A DNA stretch of 64,000 bases, taken from contig CM020501.1 in NCBI GenBank assembly GCA_009823395.1, forward strand, positions 28,880,361-28,944,360. The letters run 5' to 3'. This stretch comes from Thamnaconus septentrionalis (taxonomy: Eukaryota; Chordata; Actinopteri; Tetraodontiformes; Monacanthidae). Made by a program: the position numbers and the translations under genes. The notes below the pieces were generated by a model. It was not told where the DNA came from. It saw nothing but the letters and a program-made list of their open reading frames with translations, and did not search any database. Positions 45,252 through 55,339 of the stretch are shown in pieces (the first letter of the stretch is position 1; the number at the start of each line of letters is the position of its first letter).

Positions 45252-48200
45252 AATTGCCACTGTCGCGGCACAGTGAGCCGTCAGACCGCGCTAATTCCTC
45301 TTTTTTGGGGGATTTTTTTTTTTTTTTTTTAAATGCATGCCTGCCCCCACTGTGCAGCGCGTGGATCAGGATTGCCTTTCAGGATAACAACTCAACCTCT
45401 AAAGCTGCCAGGGCTGTTCGTGCATGGGTGCATGCGTGCGTGCATGCGTGCGTGTGAGCATGTGTGCACGAAACGCAACAACCGAGGCCGCTAAGCTGCG
45501 GAGAGCCTCGGCGTCGCCAGCAGATATCCAGCGGCTGGTTACGAGGGGTGGGTGTGATGGGGTTGTGTGTTTTGCCCGCGACCGTGCACGTGTGTCCGTG
45601 CACATGAGCCCACTTCCTGTGCTAGATTCCTGTTAAGTGGGGGGGGGCTCCAGTTGAGGGGTGTTGGGGGCTTTATTGCGATTGTGCTGACATTAAAACA
45701 CACACACGCACACACACACACACCCATTGCGCACAGCCTCACGCCCTTGACACACTGGCTCTTCTGGCCGTCCCGGCTTCTGTAATCTTCCACTTCTTGC
45801 ACACAAGGTTAATTCAGCCGACGGCAAAGACAAGGAGGGAGTGGGGGCGGGATGGGGGGCACGGGGGGTGGGGGGGCGGCTGTTTGCGGGGGGGGGGCAT
45901 TGTTGCAAGTTGCAATTTGGATCCGCTCAGGGCTCGGCGCGACTCGACTGACTGCGGTAGCGGAGGACAAAGTGGAAAGAAAAAGAAAAAAAGAAGTTGA
46001 TGATGAAGAAGAAGAAGAAAACCGCAGCCAGGTGGCGGAGTGCGCCGCGGCTTTGATCGAGAGACACGCGTCCGCCTCCACCGCCCACATCGGAAAAACA
46101 AGAAAAGCAAGGGTTCAGCTTCTGAGAAAAGCTCCTTGCCGTGGGGGGAGGGAGATGGAGGGTCGATTTTCTTTTCTTTTCATTGTGCCCTCATTTCATT
46201 CTACGTCCTAACTGGCCCTACCTAGTTTGAGTATTGAGCGAACAAGTGCACCGCCGATGTCACACACTCCCGGACTAAGATACTGCTTGATGAAGCTAAC
46301 CTGCAAAGCAAGATCTTTTTTTTTTTTTTCCACAACGCAACTCTTATATCTATTTGACCAAACAGCTTACATGGATTTAAGACTTCCACGCGTATCTGAT
46401 CAATTGGCTACGATTCCAAAGATGTTCCTTGCAGTATTAGTTTGGCCGGTTTGTTTCTGTTCTCCTTCCTCTTGAAGTGCAGTGTGTGTGTGTGTGTCAG
46501 GTCGGATGGTGGGAGGAAGAGGAGGCGGAGGAAGGACTCGCGTAACCACCTCATCCCACCCAGACAGAGGAAAAAACCCACGCCACTTCCAACCAGGTCA
46601 GGGTAACTTTCCAGGTATCGCCTCATTGCGGGGCAATTTTCAATTTTTTTTGCCTGTGTTTCCATCTAAACACAGGCTAACCTAGTCAAAGGTGCCACTT
46701 TTACGTTTTTTTCACCCCCTGCCACTTGTTCAAACTGTACTTATCTCTCTGGGTACGTACCATCGCTCCTAAACCCTGTTCGGGTCGGAGGCCCCTCGTC
46801 TTGACACAAATGTCGTGTGCACTCCACTTTTAAGTCGGATGACACAACTCCTCTCACCGAATTGAGGGGAATTGCTATGACACTGTGGCACAGCACAGTT
46901 TAATTAAGATGGACTTGGACTACTACAACATTACTCGCTACCATTAAGCCAACTCGTTATTGTTTAACAACCTGAGCTACTTTATTGACACTCTTCACGA
47001 GCGCAGTCATACTTAGCTGGCCCAGCTAGCGGGCTGGCTAGCTGTTTGCCTCCAGGCTGAGCTAGCGTTAGAATTAGAACTTTGCCATGAAGTTGTACTC
47101 TGAACCCCCCTCCCCTCCCCCCCGACCCAAAGCCGGCCCGTCAGTCAGACAGACAATGCGCTCGTGAAGAATAGCGCTGCTTCCTTCCTGTCTTCCTGTG
47201 CCGCGTTCTGCCTTGGTGAGCAGGCTGAATGGAGCCGCTCGGCCTCACAGCCGCCATGAGCCGCGGGGGCCACGGCGGCGGCTAAAACCAACAAAGAGGG
47301 CCGCTTTTGGGGCCCTTCTCCCTCTCTCTCTTGCTCTGCCCCCAGTTCACACACCCCCATCCTCCCCCCCTTTCCTCCTTTTCCAGCAGCTCTTACTCCA
47401 CTGCCAAACCAGCAGAGGCTGCCCACTGGATAAACTATTATTTCTACTATATTTTTTATTTTATTCCTGCTTGAGAAATTTCACATTTCATTCTCACTTT
47501 AAGTCCGACACACTTAACATTTCAGAAAGTTTTGCAAAAAAGTTTTGGTTTTGTTAAATGCAAGATACAGTATTGCATTGCGCCTAATTTCATGGCTTGT
47601 ATATGATTGATTTTCACCTTTTTGAACGATCTTTGCGCTCAAGCCCATTCTATCCCTTGATGACAACAGTGACGACGACGGACTCCAGGATGGAAACCTT
47701 CACCAGGATTCTATTTCTCAATGACTATCGACGTATCAATGAAACCGCATTTTTCTCCCTAAAGTCCAAGTCACGAATTGCCAGAGAAAGTACAAAAACA
47801 CACCGCGTCTTATCATTGGATATCCTGTCAATCTGGGTCTAGATTTTCCTCAACGTGTCACCACCGCCACCACCACCACCAGCAGTGGGTGAGATGGCCC
47901 CGTCCCTATGGGAATACCAAGTAGGGGCAGGTAGCCGAGAGCCAAAGTGACCCCCACCGTCACCACCAAACTATTCAAAACAGGATGAATGCATGCCGGG
48001 CTGAATACGGGGGGTAAACTGTTAGCTCTTTGTCATTCAAAGTGATGCTTTTAACCCGTTGCAGTACCTCTTCCTAACAACCCGACACCCACTCACCCTC
48101 CTCCTCCTCAACGCCGCGGCCTTCCTCTCCTTCATTCACAGCCGAGACAATGAGGATCCCTGCGACTCGACTCTGCCTCGCATGGGAGTTCAGCCCCCCC

Positions 48201-49609
48201 CCCTTTATGTTTGTCTCTCTTGACCGAAAAAAAAAGAAAAATGTGTGAAAGTTGACAATTATGTAAGGCAAGCAGCCATCATGTCGGAGGGCCCTGGGGA
48301 CGGAACCCGCAAAAAAACAAGCGAGTGCAGGTCGGGCCCCGGCGCGTCAATCATGGCCCTCGAATGCATACCGCGCCTGCGAAAAACACGGCGGCGGCGG
48401 CGCTGTCAGCGACTGTCAGCGACCCGGGCCTCGTGCCTCCGCCTGCGGGGACATTCACAACCAGAGTACATTCCTGCTGAAAACCTTTGATTAAGAAAAA
48501 AAGAAGAGACGGAAGAAAGAAGAAGCCCTGGAATTCGGAGGAAGGTGTATAAAATTACTGCGCCGTGATTTCCGAGACGTTGCTGGTCTTCGCCTTTGTG
48601 AGAGGCGTTCACGGCTAAACAGGTGTGCGCATTCCTCATGCCGGAGTCCGACCTCCTGACTTCAGAGGGCCTAGAGCCAGGCCGAGGTGAACGCCGAGCT
48701 CGGCCTGGCTCCCGCGGTGAGAGGATCGGGGTTTATCGTTGTTTTAGGCGGTTGCAGATTATTGTGAATTCAGAGTTGATTGTCCGCAATCCTAGCACGC
48801 ATCCGGCGACTGTATGCAAAGATGGATGGAGTCATCGTGATTGGGCAGTCAGTAGTTCTTCGATATACCCGTCCCGAAGCCTCGAGACTCGCTCTCATGA
48901 TCGGATCACGATCTTGAGCTTTCTCTTCTTCATTTTGAAACTCACAAGATTCCATATTTGGATGTGTGGGCGGTAAGTCAGTGGGTCGTCAAAAATTAAC
49001 ACACATACACAACACGTTACTGGCGATTTTAATAAAAGTAAACAAGCTACGATGACCGAGGAAAACCAGTTGTCTCAGGCAGCCCAAATCAAAATGTTAC
49101 CTGGATGCTGCCTTCATTTACTAATTCCCGAAGAAAGCCATGCTAGCTGTGAATCTCGGTAGCTCACAGAGTTAGACAGGTGATTGATGTTTTACTGAGT
49201 TTTTTTATTCGGGTTGAAATAAAATCTAGCTCGACGAAAATTTCTGTATACTATTTTTGTATGTCACTAGCACGTAGTGCTCACTGCTCACATACAAGAG
49301 TATATTCGCTGTGGTAGATGTGGACTACGACAGTAAAACCGCCAGTAATATGTTGTGCATGTTGCGGTGAAGCACATTTGCAGCTGTTCGGTGAGGAAAC
49401 CCGTTAAATTGAGCACCAGTACAGACATAACACCAATGTCGTATCGTGCTCCAGTTCCCCCCCACTCACCCCACATGGTTTGCGAACTCAACCAAAAGCA
49501 GTTACTTGGAGGCGGGCATCTACCGCAGTAAGGCTCAATCTGATTGGCCAAATTTATTTACATCCAGCCCATGGATGAACGCACCTTTAATCGCAAGTGT
49601 TTACAATAC

Positions 49610-49669
49610 GTCTATCGCACACATTGATATCGCGATATCCATAAATTTACGATATATTGTGCAGCCCTA
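49610..49669 (-). mobile_element. Fragment of a hAT-like repeat end
   Basis: On the - strand this starts TAGGGCTGCACAATATATCG and continues with GATATCGCGATATC words. It has the same TAGGGCTGCAC start as the element at 11647. No partner end or 8-bp duplication was found, so it is a one-ended fragment. Confidence 0.5.
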
Positions 49670-50299
49670 GTGGGCAGTATCCGATGTACCCGAACAATGA
49701 TTGGAGCCCACTGGAAAGCTGACTACCACGTCCACAAGGACAATGTCACTCAAAACTGGACCAAATTGGACTAAACAGACATCAGGGTTTTGTGTTCATA
49801 CCGTTTTGTATAAATTGTATAAATTTAGAGCTCCTTTACGTATTGATACCCAGTCATTTTTTTTTTACTCTTTTTGCAACCATTTGTGGCAGCCCCTGCT
49901 GGCCATATAATAGAATGCAGGTTTTTTTTTTTCTTGCATTTGTTCGTCTCTTTAAAGCAGAACCGTCAATGCATTTGTCACGGCTCTGGGGGCTGGCGTA
50001 CGGAGCGCCCCCTTGAGGCTGCGGAAGAGAAACCAGAACCCTGCAGTCTCAAGGTGGACGCTGAATATCAATATCATATATTTTGATATTAGCGCTGGCT
50101 ATGATTAGTAAGCTAAGGTGATATTTTTGGGTAGGCTAATTTGAAGACGATGATTTTGCCAATTTTACAGATACCAGGACACAAAACCAAGATGCGGCAA
50201 ACAAGCAAGGCAGGGTTGTGACGGTGCGGGACTCAGAGACAGCTCACACCAAAAAGAAGGAGACGACTGAGAACCAGACAGGGGGAAAAAATAAACTGA

Positions 50300-51331
50300 C
50301 TTCAGACTTCAAGGATTGTTTAATTTCAAACGTTAATATATTTGTCTTCTAACTCATAGTGAATACTTCACCAGCTTTGCCGCTCCCACACATCACCTCG
50401 GCGTCGGCTCGTGCTCCTCAAAATAAATATTTTGTGTTCTGCATTATAAAATAATAAACCTTCCAAATAAATATATAGATTTCTGTGTTGTTGTTTTCAA
50501 ACTTTACACAAAGCAACGTCGGAATTAGAAAATAGAAATTTCTCATTTAAAAGGGTCACTGTACAATTTACAAGCAGAGGGGATGAGATTTCTTCTTCTT
50601 GTTCTTCTTCTTCTTGTTCTTCCTCCGTTTCCTTTGTAAGTTACGTGATTGACACACATCCCGGTGTGAATGTACAGACCTGTGAAGGAAGCCGACTGAT
50701 TCGCTAACGAGGCACCTCTGGTGTGGCAGCAGACTTTTCACAGTTGAAGTATTATTATATGTACAAAAATAAAACCTCTGTCAAGAACGTAAATACCCCC
50801 CCCCCCTTTTTTTCTTTTTTTTTCTGCAGCTACTGCTGTCCATACAGTTAGTCAGAGGAGTCCCTGTTCAGGTGTATAAGTTGTGTTAAGTGTTAAAAAT
50901 AAAACAAAACAAAAAATAAAATAAAAAGGTAAGGCAAATTCCATTTTGGACTCGTATAGCAAATTACAAACAAATAAACAAAAAAAAACCCAAACATCTG
51001 GGCACTTGAGGGAAGAACAAAAACAGTATTTTTTTTCTTTTAACAGAACGTGTTTTGGTTTACAGTTAAAACTTGTGTGACTTTTGTTTCTCGAGACAAC
51101 TAGATTTAAAGTTGACAGCCGAGGCTGAATTTAAATTTCAAGCTATTTATATCCGATAGGCACGAGGATGTAGACTGGAAAAAAACACACACACACACAA
51201 AACAAAAATACACAAGCTTATCGTTAGCTCTAATTCAACAAACAGTCGTCTACACAACTACGGTGGGCCAAAACGTCTGCCATCCATATTTTTGTATACA
51301 TATATATATATATATGTATTTTTTTTTCTCC
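50300..51331 (-). other. Probable 3'UTR of the Sprouty gene
   Basis: Lies 3' of the TAG in transcript sense. AT-rich with many poly-A/T and AAAAT tracts. No canonical AATAAA was seen in the transcript sense; an ATTAAA variant (TTTAAT on the + strand) near 50319 could set the end. The far boundary is an estimate. Confidence 0.4.
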
Positions 51332-52180
51332 CTAGCATCGGCAGCCCGGTCGCGTGACCCGGTCGTAGCAGCTCTGGCACGCGGCGACGCAGCCCTTCGC
51401 CGGGAGGTAGCACAGCACGCAGGGGAAGAGCAGCGCCAGCAGCGCAGGCGGCGGCCCAGCGGGCGCAGCGCCGGGGCGGCGCGCACGAGAAGGGCTTGTC
51501 GGCGCACGTGTCCTCGTCGTCGCTGGAGCAGTGGTAGAAGAGGCCCTTCACGCAGCACACGCGACGCGTGCCGTACTCGGCGGCGGTCTGCGCCGAGCAC
51601 ACGCACCGCCGCCGCACAGCCAGCAGGAGGGCAGCGCCCGCGGTTGCCGGCACTCCCGGCAGCGGCAGCGGCCGCAGTCCTCGCACTTGGTGTGCACGCC
51701 CTCGGGTTTGGCCGCCCGCCTCCACCCTCCGCTGGTCCCCGCCGCCGCTGCCGCCGCCCAGGGCTTCAGCTCCTCCGAGTGCTGCTTGGGCTGGGCCCGC
51801 ACCACCTGCAGGAGGCGCTGCCCCGGCGAGGCGCCGATCCTGGAGTCCTCGCCGCCGGCCGGCTGCAGCGCCCCATCTACGCCAGAGGGGGAGCCGGACG
51901 CATTTCCGTTCTGGGTCGACGGGGCTGCTACGTCCGCTGGCTCCACGTCCGAAGCGGAAGACCTCTGGGCCACCGTCGGACCCTCCGTGTACTCATTGGC
52001 GCCCCCTGTGGTCCGGATCCGGTCCAGGGCGAGGATCGGCTGGGTGTCGGCCGGCCCCGGGGGCTCCGAGAGCTGCGCTCGGCCGTTGTCACGCGGCACC
52101 GCGGCGGGTGGCGGTGGCGACTGCAGGTGGCGCCCTCCTCCTCCCCCCGCGTCGCTGTCGCTTTGACTTCTGTGATCCAT
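51332..52180 (-). CDS. spry2: Sprouty protein (spry2-like), coding exon with two compensating frameshifts
   Basis: Sprouty proteins are membrane-associated feedback inhibitors of FGF/EGF receptor-Ras-MAPK signalling. The first reading frame (52180 to about 51614) gives the N-terminus, with LDRIRTT and [10 protein letters not shown]. Its Tyr, near residue 64, corresponds to SPRY2 Tyr55, the CBL-binding site. It then gives QRLL, a QPK...ELKP motif and the start of the Cys-rich domain ([13 protein letters not shown]). The domain continues in a second frame ([29 protein letters not shown]) and returns to the first for [11 protein letters not shown] and [12 protein letters not shown], then TAG at 51332-51334. 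The total span is 849 nt, in phase. Several motifs favour SPRY2, while LPSCWLC and RWAA recall SPRY3. The usual Ser-rich block before QRLL is largely missing and the tail after GCRC is absent. Start context and the 5' acceptor at 52229 support this exon. Confidence 0.85.
51446..51446 (-). other. Frameshift site 2 in the Sprouty gene (apparent 1-nt gain)
   Basis: An extra base at about 51446 (minus-strand T after GCCGCCGCC) restores the original frame. Downstream, the conserved end of the Cys-rich domain is open to the stop at 51332. Confidence 0.65.
51606..51613 (-). other. Frameshift site 1 in the Sprouty gene (apparent 1-nt loss)
   Basis: A GGCGGCGG run of 8 nt lies between two conserved Cys codons (LC...CVCSAQ) where the family has three codons (9 nt). 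Losing one G or C from this GC-rich microrepeat shifts the frame. Read literally, translation would end at a stop at 51548-51550. Confidence 0.75.
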
Positions 52181-52228
52181 GGCGGGACTCCGGGGCGACT
52201 ATAGCTGGCATGGGACACATCTGAAGTC
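52181..52228 (-). other. 5'UTR part of the Sprouty coding exon, with splice acceptor
   Basis: On the - strand, CTTCTCTCCCATCCAG ends at 52229, giving a pyrimidine-rich acceptor 48 nt before the ATG at 52178-52180. This matches the known SPRY arrangement: a non-coding first exon followed by one exon carrying the whole coding region. Confidence 0.6.
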
Positions 52229-53231
52229 CTGGATGGGAGAGAAGCACGTTTTAAATAGCCGTCATGCAAATATAACTGGCAACATGCAAATCACTACGGT
52301 TATCAGATCTCAGTGGCGCTCAACATTTGAAAACTAGCGCAGCAAAACGTCTAAAAATGATATCGCGGAGCTCGAAGCTGCGGCACAAGAGAAGAAGTTC
52401 CAGCTTTTTATTTCAGTATCTTTAATTTAGGATCGAGGCCTCCGACACGCAGCCGACACGTTCGACCTCTCACACAAGCTTGATGCCATTTCTATGCTTT
52501 TTGTTAGCTGCGTGCTAACTGGTGGCTCTTACCAGCTGTGGTTGCATCATCAATGTTTCGTGAATCTATGACTGACACAGCATTAGTACTTTCAAAGTAA
52601 AAAGAAATAAAGAAAAGGTTTTTATATATGATCAAAGGCAGCTGATGTCCACGACCTCATCAGTTAACAAGCACAATAATGACGGCAGCAGAAACACCAG
52701 GATCGAGCTGATCGAACTAAGAAATCAGCAGTCGCAGTGTTTCGCCGGAGAGTTGACGACTTGAACAGATGCACCTTCGTTGTGAGTCCAGATGTTCTAC
52801 TTTCTTTGGCCCTAGACTATTTTTTCGACAACTACAAACCGGATTGAAGCAATGGTGAACCGTACTGGCAGTGTCAGAGACTAAATATAGTTACAGTTAT
52901 CAATATTTTCCCACACTTCTTTAAAAATTTTTTAAGTCTCTTCACATCAGTGACCAAATTATAGGGGTTTTCCTGCTGTGAAGCGCAAGGCCTGTTCCGG
53001 TGTAAAGCACCTCCGAAATGTACCAAACACATTGATGGACTGATTCTTTGCCACTAAGACAACAAAATAAATAATAAAAAAAAAAAATATATATATATGA
53101 AAATCTGAACTTCTATACACACAAACAGCTGCTTGTAATCTCTCGATTCATGACGTTGCCGGGGGGAGGTGGGGGTGGTTCAGCATATTGCATTGTCACT
53201 CCTCATTAATCGACCCACACGCACCGACTGG

Positions 53232-53232
<1 letters not shown>

Positions 53233-53277
<45 letters not shown>
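53233..53277. repeat. (GT)n microsatellite
   Basis: About 45 bp of GT dinucleotide. Confidence 0.97.
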
Positions 53278-53278
<1 letters not shown>

Positions 53279-54222
53279 AACACGTCGCGGCAAAGCAAAG
53301 AAACTGACAGTGTTTGGCCTGAATTCTCCTCTCCCTGCGGTAAAAACTTTCAAATGCCATCTTCGCCTCCCCCTCATCCCGACCCCATCCAGTTTTCAAT
53401 GACAATACAGGAAGAGGCCTTTTGTCTGTCGCATGACAAATGGCCCGGCGGCAACCTTTGCCCCATCCCGACACGTTTTACATTGTGACACTCTTGAAAA
53501 GAAGATGATTGACAAGATAAAGCAAAAAAAGGAGGACAAAAAAAGAGAGTCTGGAGCATGAAAAGGGGGTCCCGTGTAAAGTGGGAGTGATGCGTTTTAA
53601 AGGGCTGGTGCCGGTGGTGGGCGGAGCGTGCATGGAGCTGTTGGGGTGGTGGAGGGTTTATGAGCTTCCTCACAGAAATAAAATTGCAATAAGTAAATGA
53701 ATGAATAAATAAATAAATTCAAAAACTGAACTCCCGAGGTTGTCTGTGCGTCGGCCGCAGCGACCGGCAAACAAAAGTTGAGAAGAAGAAGAAGTGGGGA
53801 CTGTGGGGCACAAAACCATTGGAAACACACTGGGTATTAGAGGCAGAGGAGAGATTGACAGTTCAGGCCGCTAGCTGTCTGAGAGGTAATTCTCAAAGCT
53901 TTGATATCCATGTGATGAGGAGGGCCACAAACACTGGGAGGAGGGGGGCCCCTGCCGCGGTAGTTGTGGGGTCATATTCCAAAATTTTGCAACTTTTTTT
54001 TTTGTTGTTTTTAAAAGGAAAAACAAAACAAAACACTTCCATTGTAGTTTTCTTTAAAATCCCGTGTTGGGATTTTGTGCAGGCTGCGGGCTGGAGCCGT
54101 TCCAAGTGAAGCTGACAGCAGCGGCGAGCCGAGAGATCGCTTATTAGTCGGTCACACCGTCGGAACTATCCCGGGGTTTGAGGCCAGGTCGCGGAGACGT
54201 GCCCCCCCGCCCCACTCCTCCT

Positions 54223-54227
<5 letters not shown>

Positions 54228-54301
<74 letters not shown>
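54228..54301. repeat. (AC)n microsatellite
   Basis: About 74 bp of pure AC dinucleotide, one of the longest in the window. Confidence 0.97.
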
Positions 54302-54302
<1 letters not shown>

Positions 54303-54849
54303 CCGTCACTCACAATGCGCCGTACTTGTCAAAATAAAAAATAAATAAAGACTTGAAGAAGTGAAGTTGCACAGATTGAGATTCGTGGTGGGAGCTGCGC
54401 GAGGAAGGAAAAAAAATAAATAAAAAAAATAAACTTGTTTACGTGAGCTTGTTGATAGTTCGAGCCGGAAACGAACGCATCGATCGCGACGACCGCAAAC
54501 ACGAATCCGCAAGATTACCGTGTCTCCGAGACTTTAACACCCGTCCAGTTGAGAGTAATCCACGTTTTTTTTTTTTTTAGTAGGGTGGGAGGGTTGATTT
54601 TTAATCCTTCACGCCGACGACTCACTCCGGACAGTCACCGATAGATAAAATCCAGTAGAAGAGGAAAAGGAAAAAAAAACTTTCCCGGGGTTGCGCATTT
54701 TCACCGTAAACAAACAAATAAACAAAAAAAAGAGGTAATTCCCAAGTTTGTGTTGTTATTTATTATTTCGCAGGAGCACGAGGCTTTAAGTAAAGGTGGT
54801 GGTGGGGAGGGGAGAAAAAGTATCAGGCGAAAAAAACTTGAGTCACACC

Positions 54850-54852
<3 letters not shown>

Positions 54853-54914
<62 letters not shown>
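54853..54914. repeat. (GA)n microsatellite
   Basis: About 62 bp of pure GA dinucleotide; purine-only strand, a possible triplex-forming or nuclease-sensitive site. Confidence 0.97.
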
Positions 54915-54917
<3 letters not shown>

Positions 54918-55146
54918 CCCCAACTCTGCAACTAGGAGCCAAAAAAAGTGGGGGCAGAATAATAACAGGCGAATAAGTAGCTCGGAAGTCGTTGTAATTC
55001 GGGAACGTTTTTGCCCACGGGGGCTCGCAGGGTGTATGCGAGTTTTCTTTTTCTTCTTCCCTCTCTCTCTCTCTCGTGCTAAGAGTGCCTTTTTTCTCCT
55101 TTCCGGGGGGGAGGTCGAGATTCGGGGCTGTAAATGGCGTCAAGCA

Positions 55147-55178
55147 GGAGGAGGAGGAGGAGGAGGAGGAGGAGGGGA
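55147..55178. repeat. (GGA)n repeat
   Basis: About 32 bp of GGA/AGG trinucleotide in the possible Sprouty first-exon region. Confidence 0.95.
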
Positions 55179-55303
55179 GGGTGGGGACAGAGCCCTTGTT
55201 GTTGCAGCGGATATCTTGCATCCGGTGCACTGCCATAGGCTGCTGGGGAGGCGGCCATTCACACACTCCTTCTCCGAGCGCCCGATCAATTATACAAGCG
55301 ACT

Positions 55304-55330
<27 letters not shown>

Positions 55331-55339
<9 letters not shown>

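Larger units (their letters stand above)
44462..50290. other. Intergenic, no gene seen; G-rich and GC-rich patches
   Basis: No coding exon supported. It contains a CA repeat (45215-45249), G-rich DNA at 45830-45905, a CCACCG/CAC-type patch near 47860-47885, a GC-rich patch at 48290-48440, and the end of a hAT-like repeat near 49610-49669. Confidence 0.4.
52229..54625 (-). other. Probable intron of the Sprouty gene
   Basis: This lies between the acceptor at 52229 and a possible donor near 54620-54625 on the - strand. It contains a GT microsatellite (53233-53277), an AC tract at 54228-54301 and G-rich DNA. No coding frame is supported. The outer limit depends on the donor being real. Confidence 0.35.
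54626..55330 (-). promoter_or_regulatory. Candidate promoter and non-coding first exon of the Sprouty gene
   Basis: On the - strand a TATA-like TGTATAATTGATCG lies near 55286-55299, followed by GC-rich sequence. A GTGAGT donor (complement of 54620-54625) would end a first exon of roughly 600 nt. The region also carries a GA tract (54853-54914) and a GGA tract (55147-55178). No transcript evidence; inferred from motif order and the expected gene structure only. Confidence 0.3.

Noticed and set aside
51263..52204. Plus-strand ORFs of 211-313 residues opposite the Sprouty exon
   Set aside because: GC-rich antisense shadows of the Sprouty coding sequence; Arg/Ala/Pro composition follows the high GC content.
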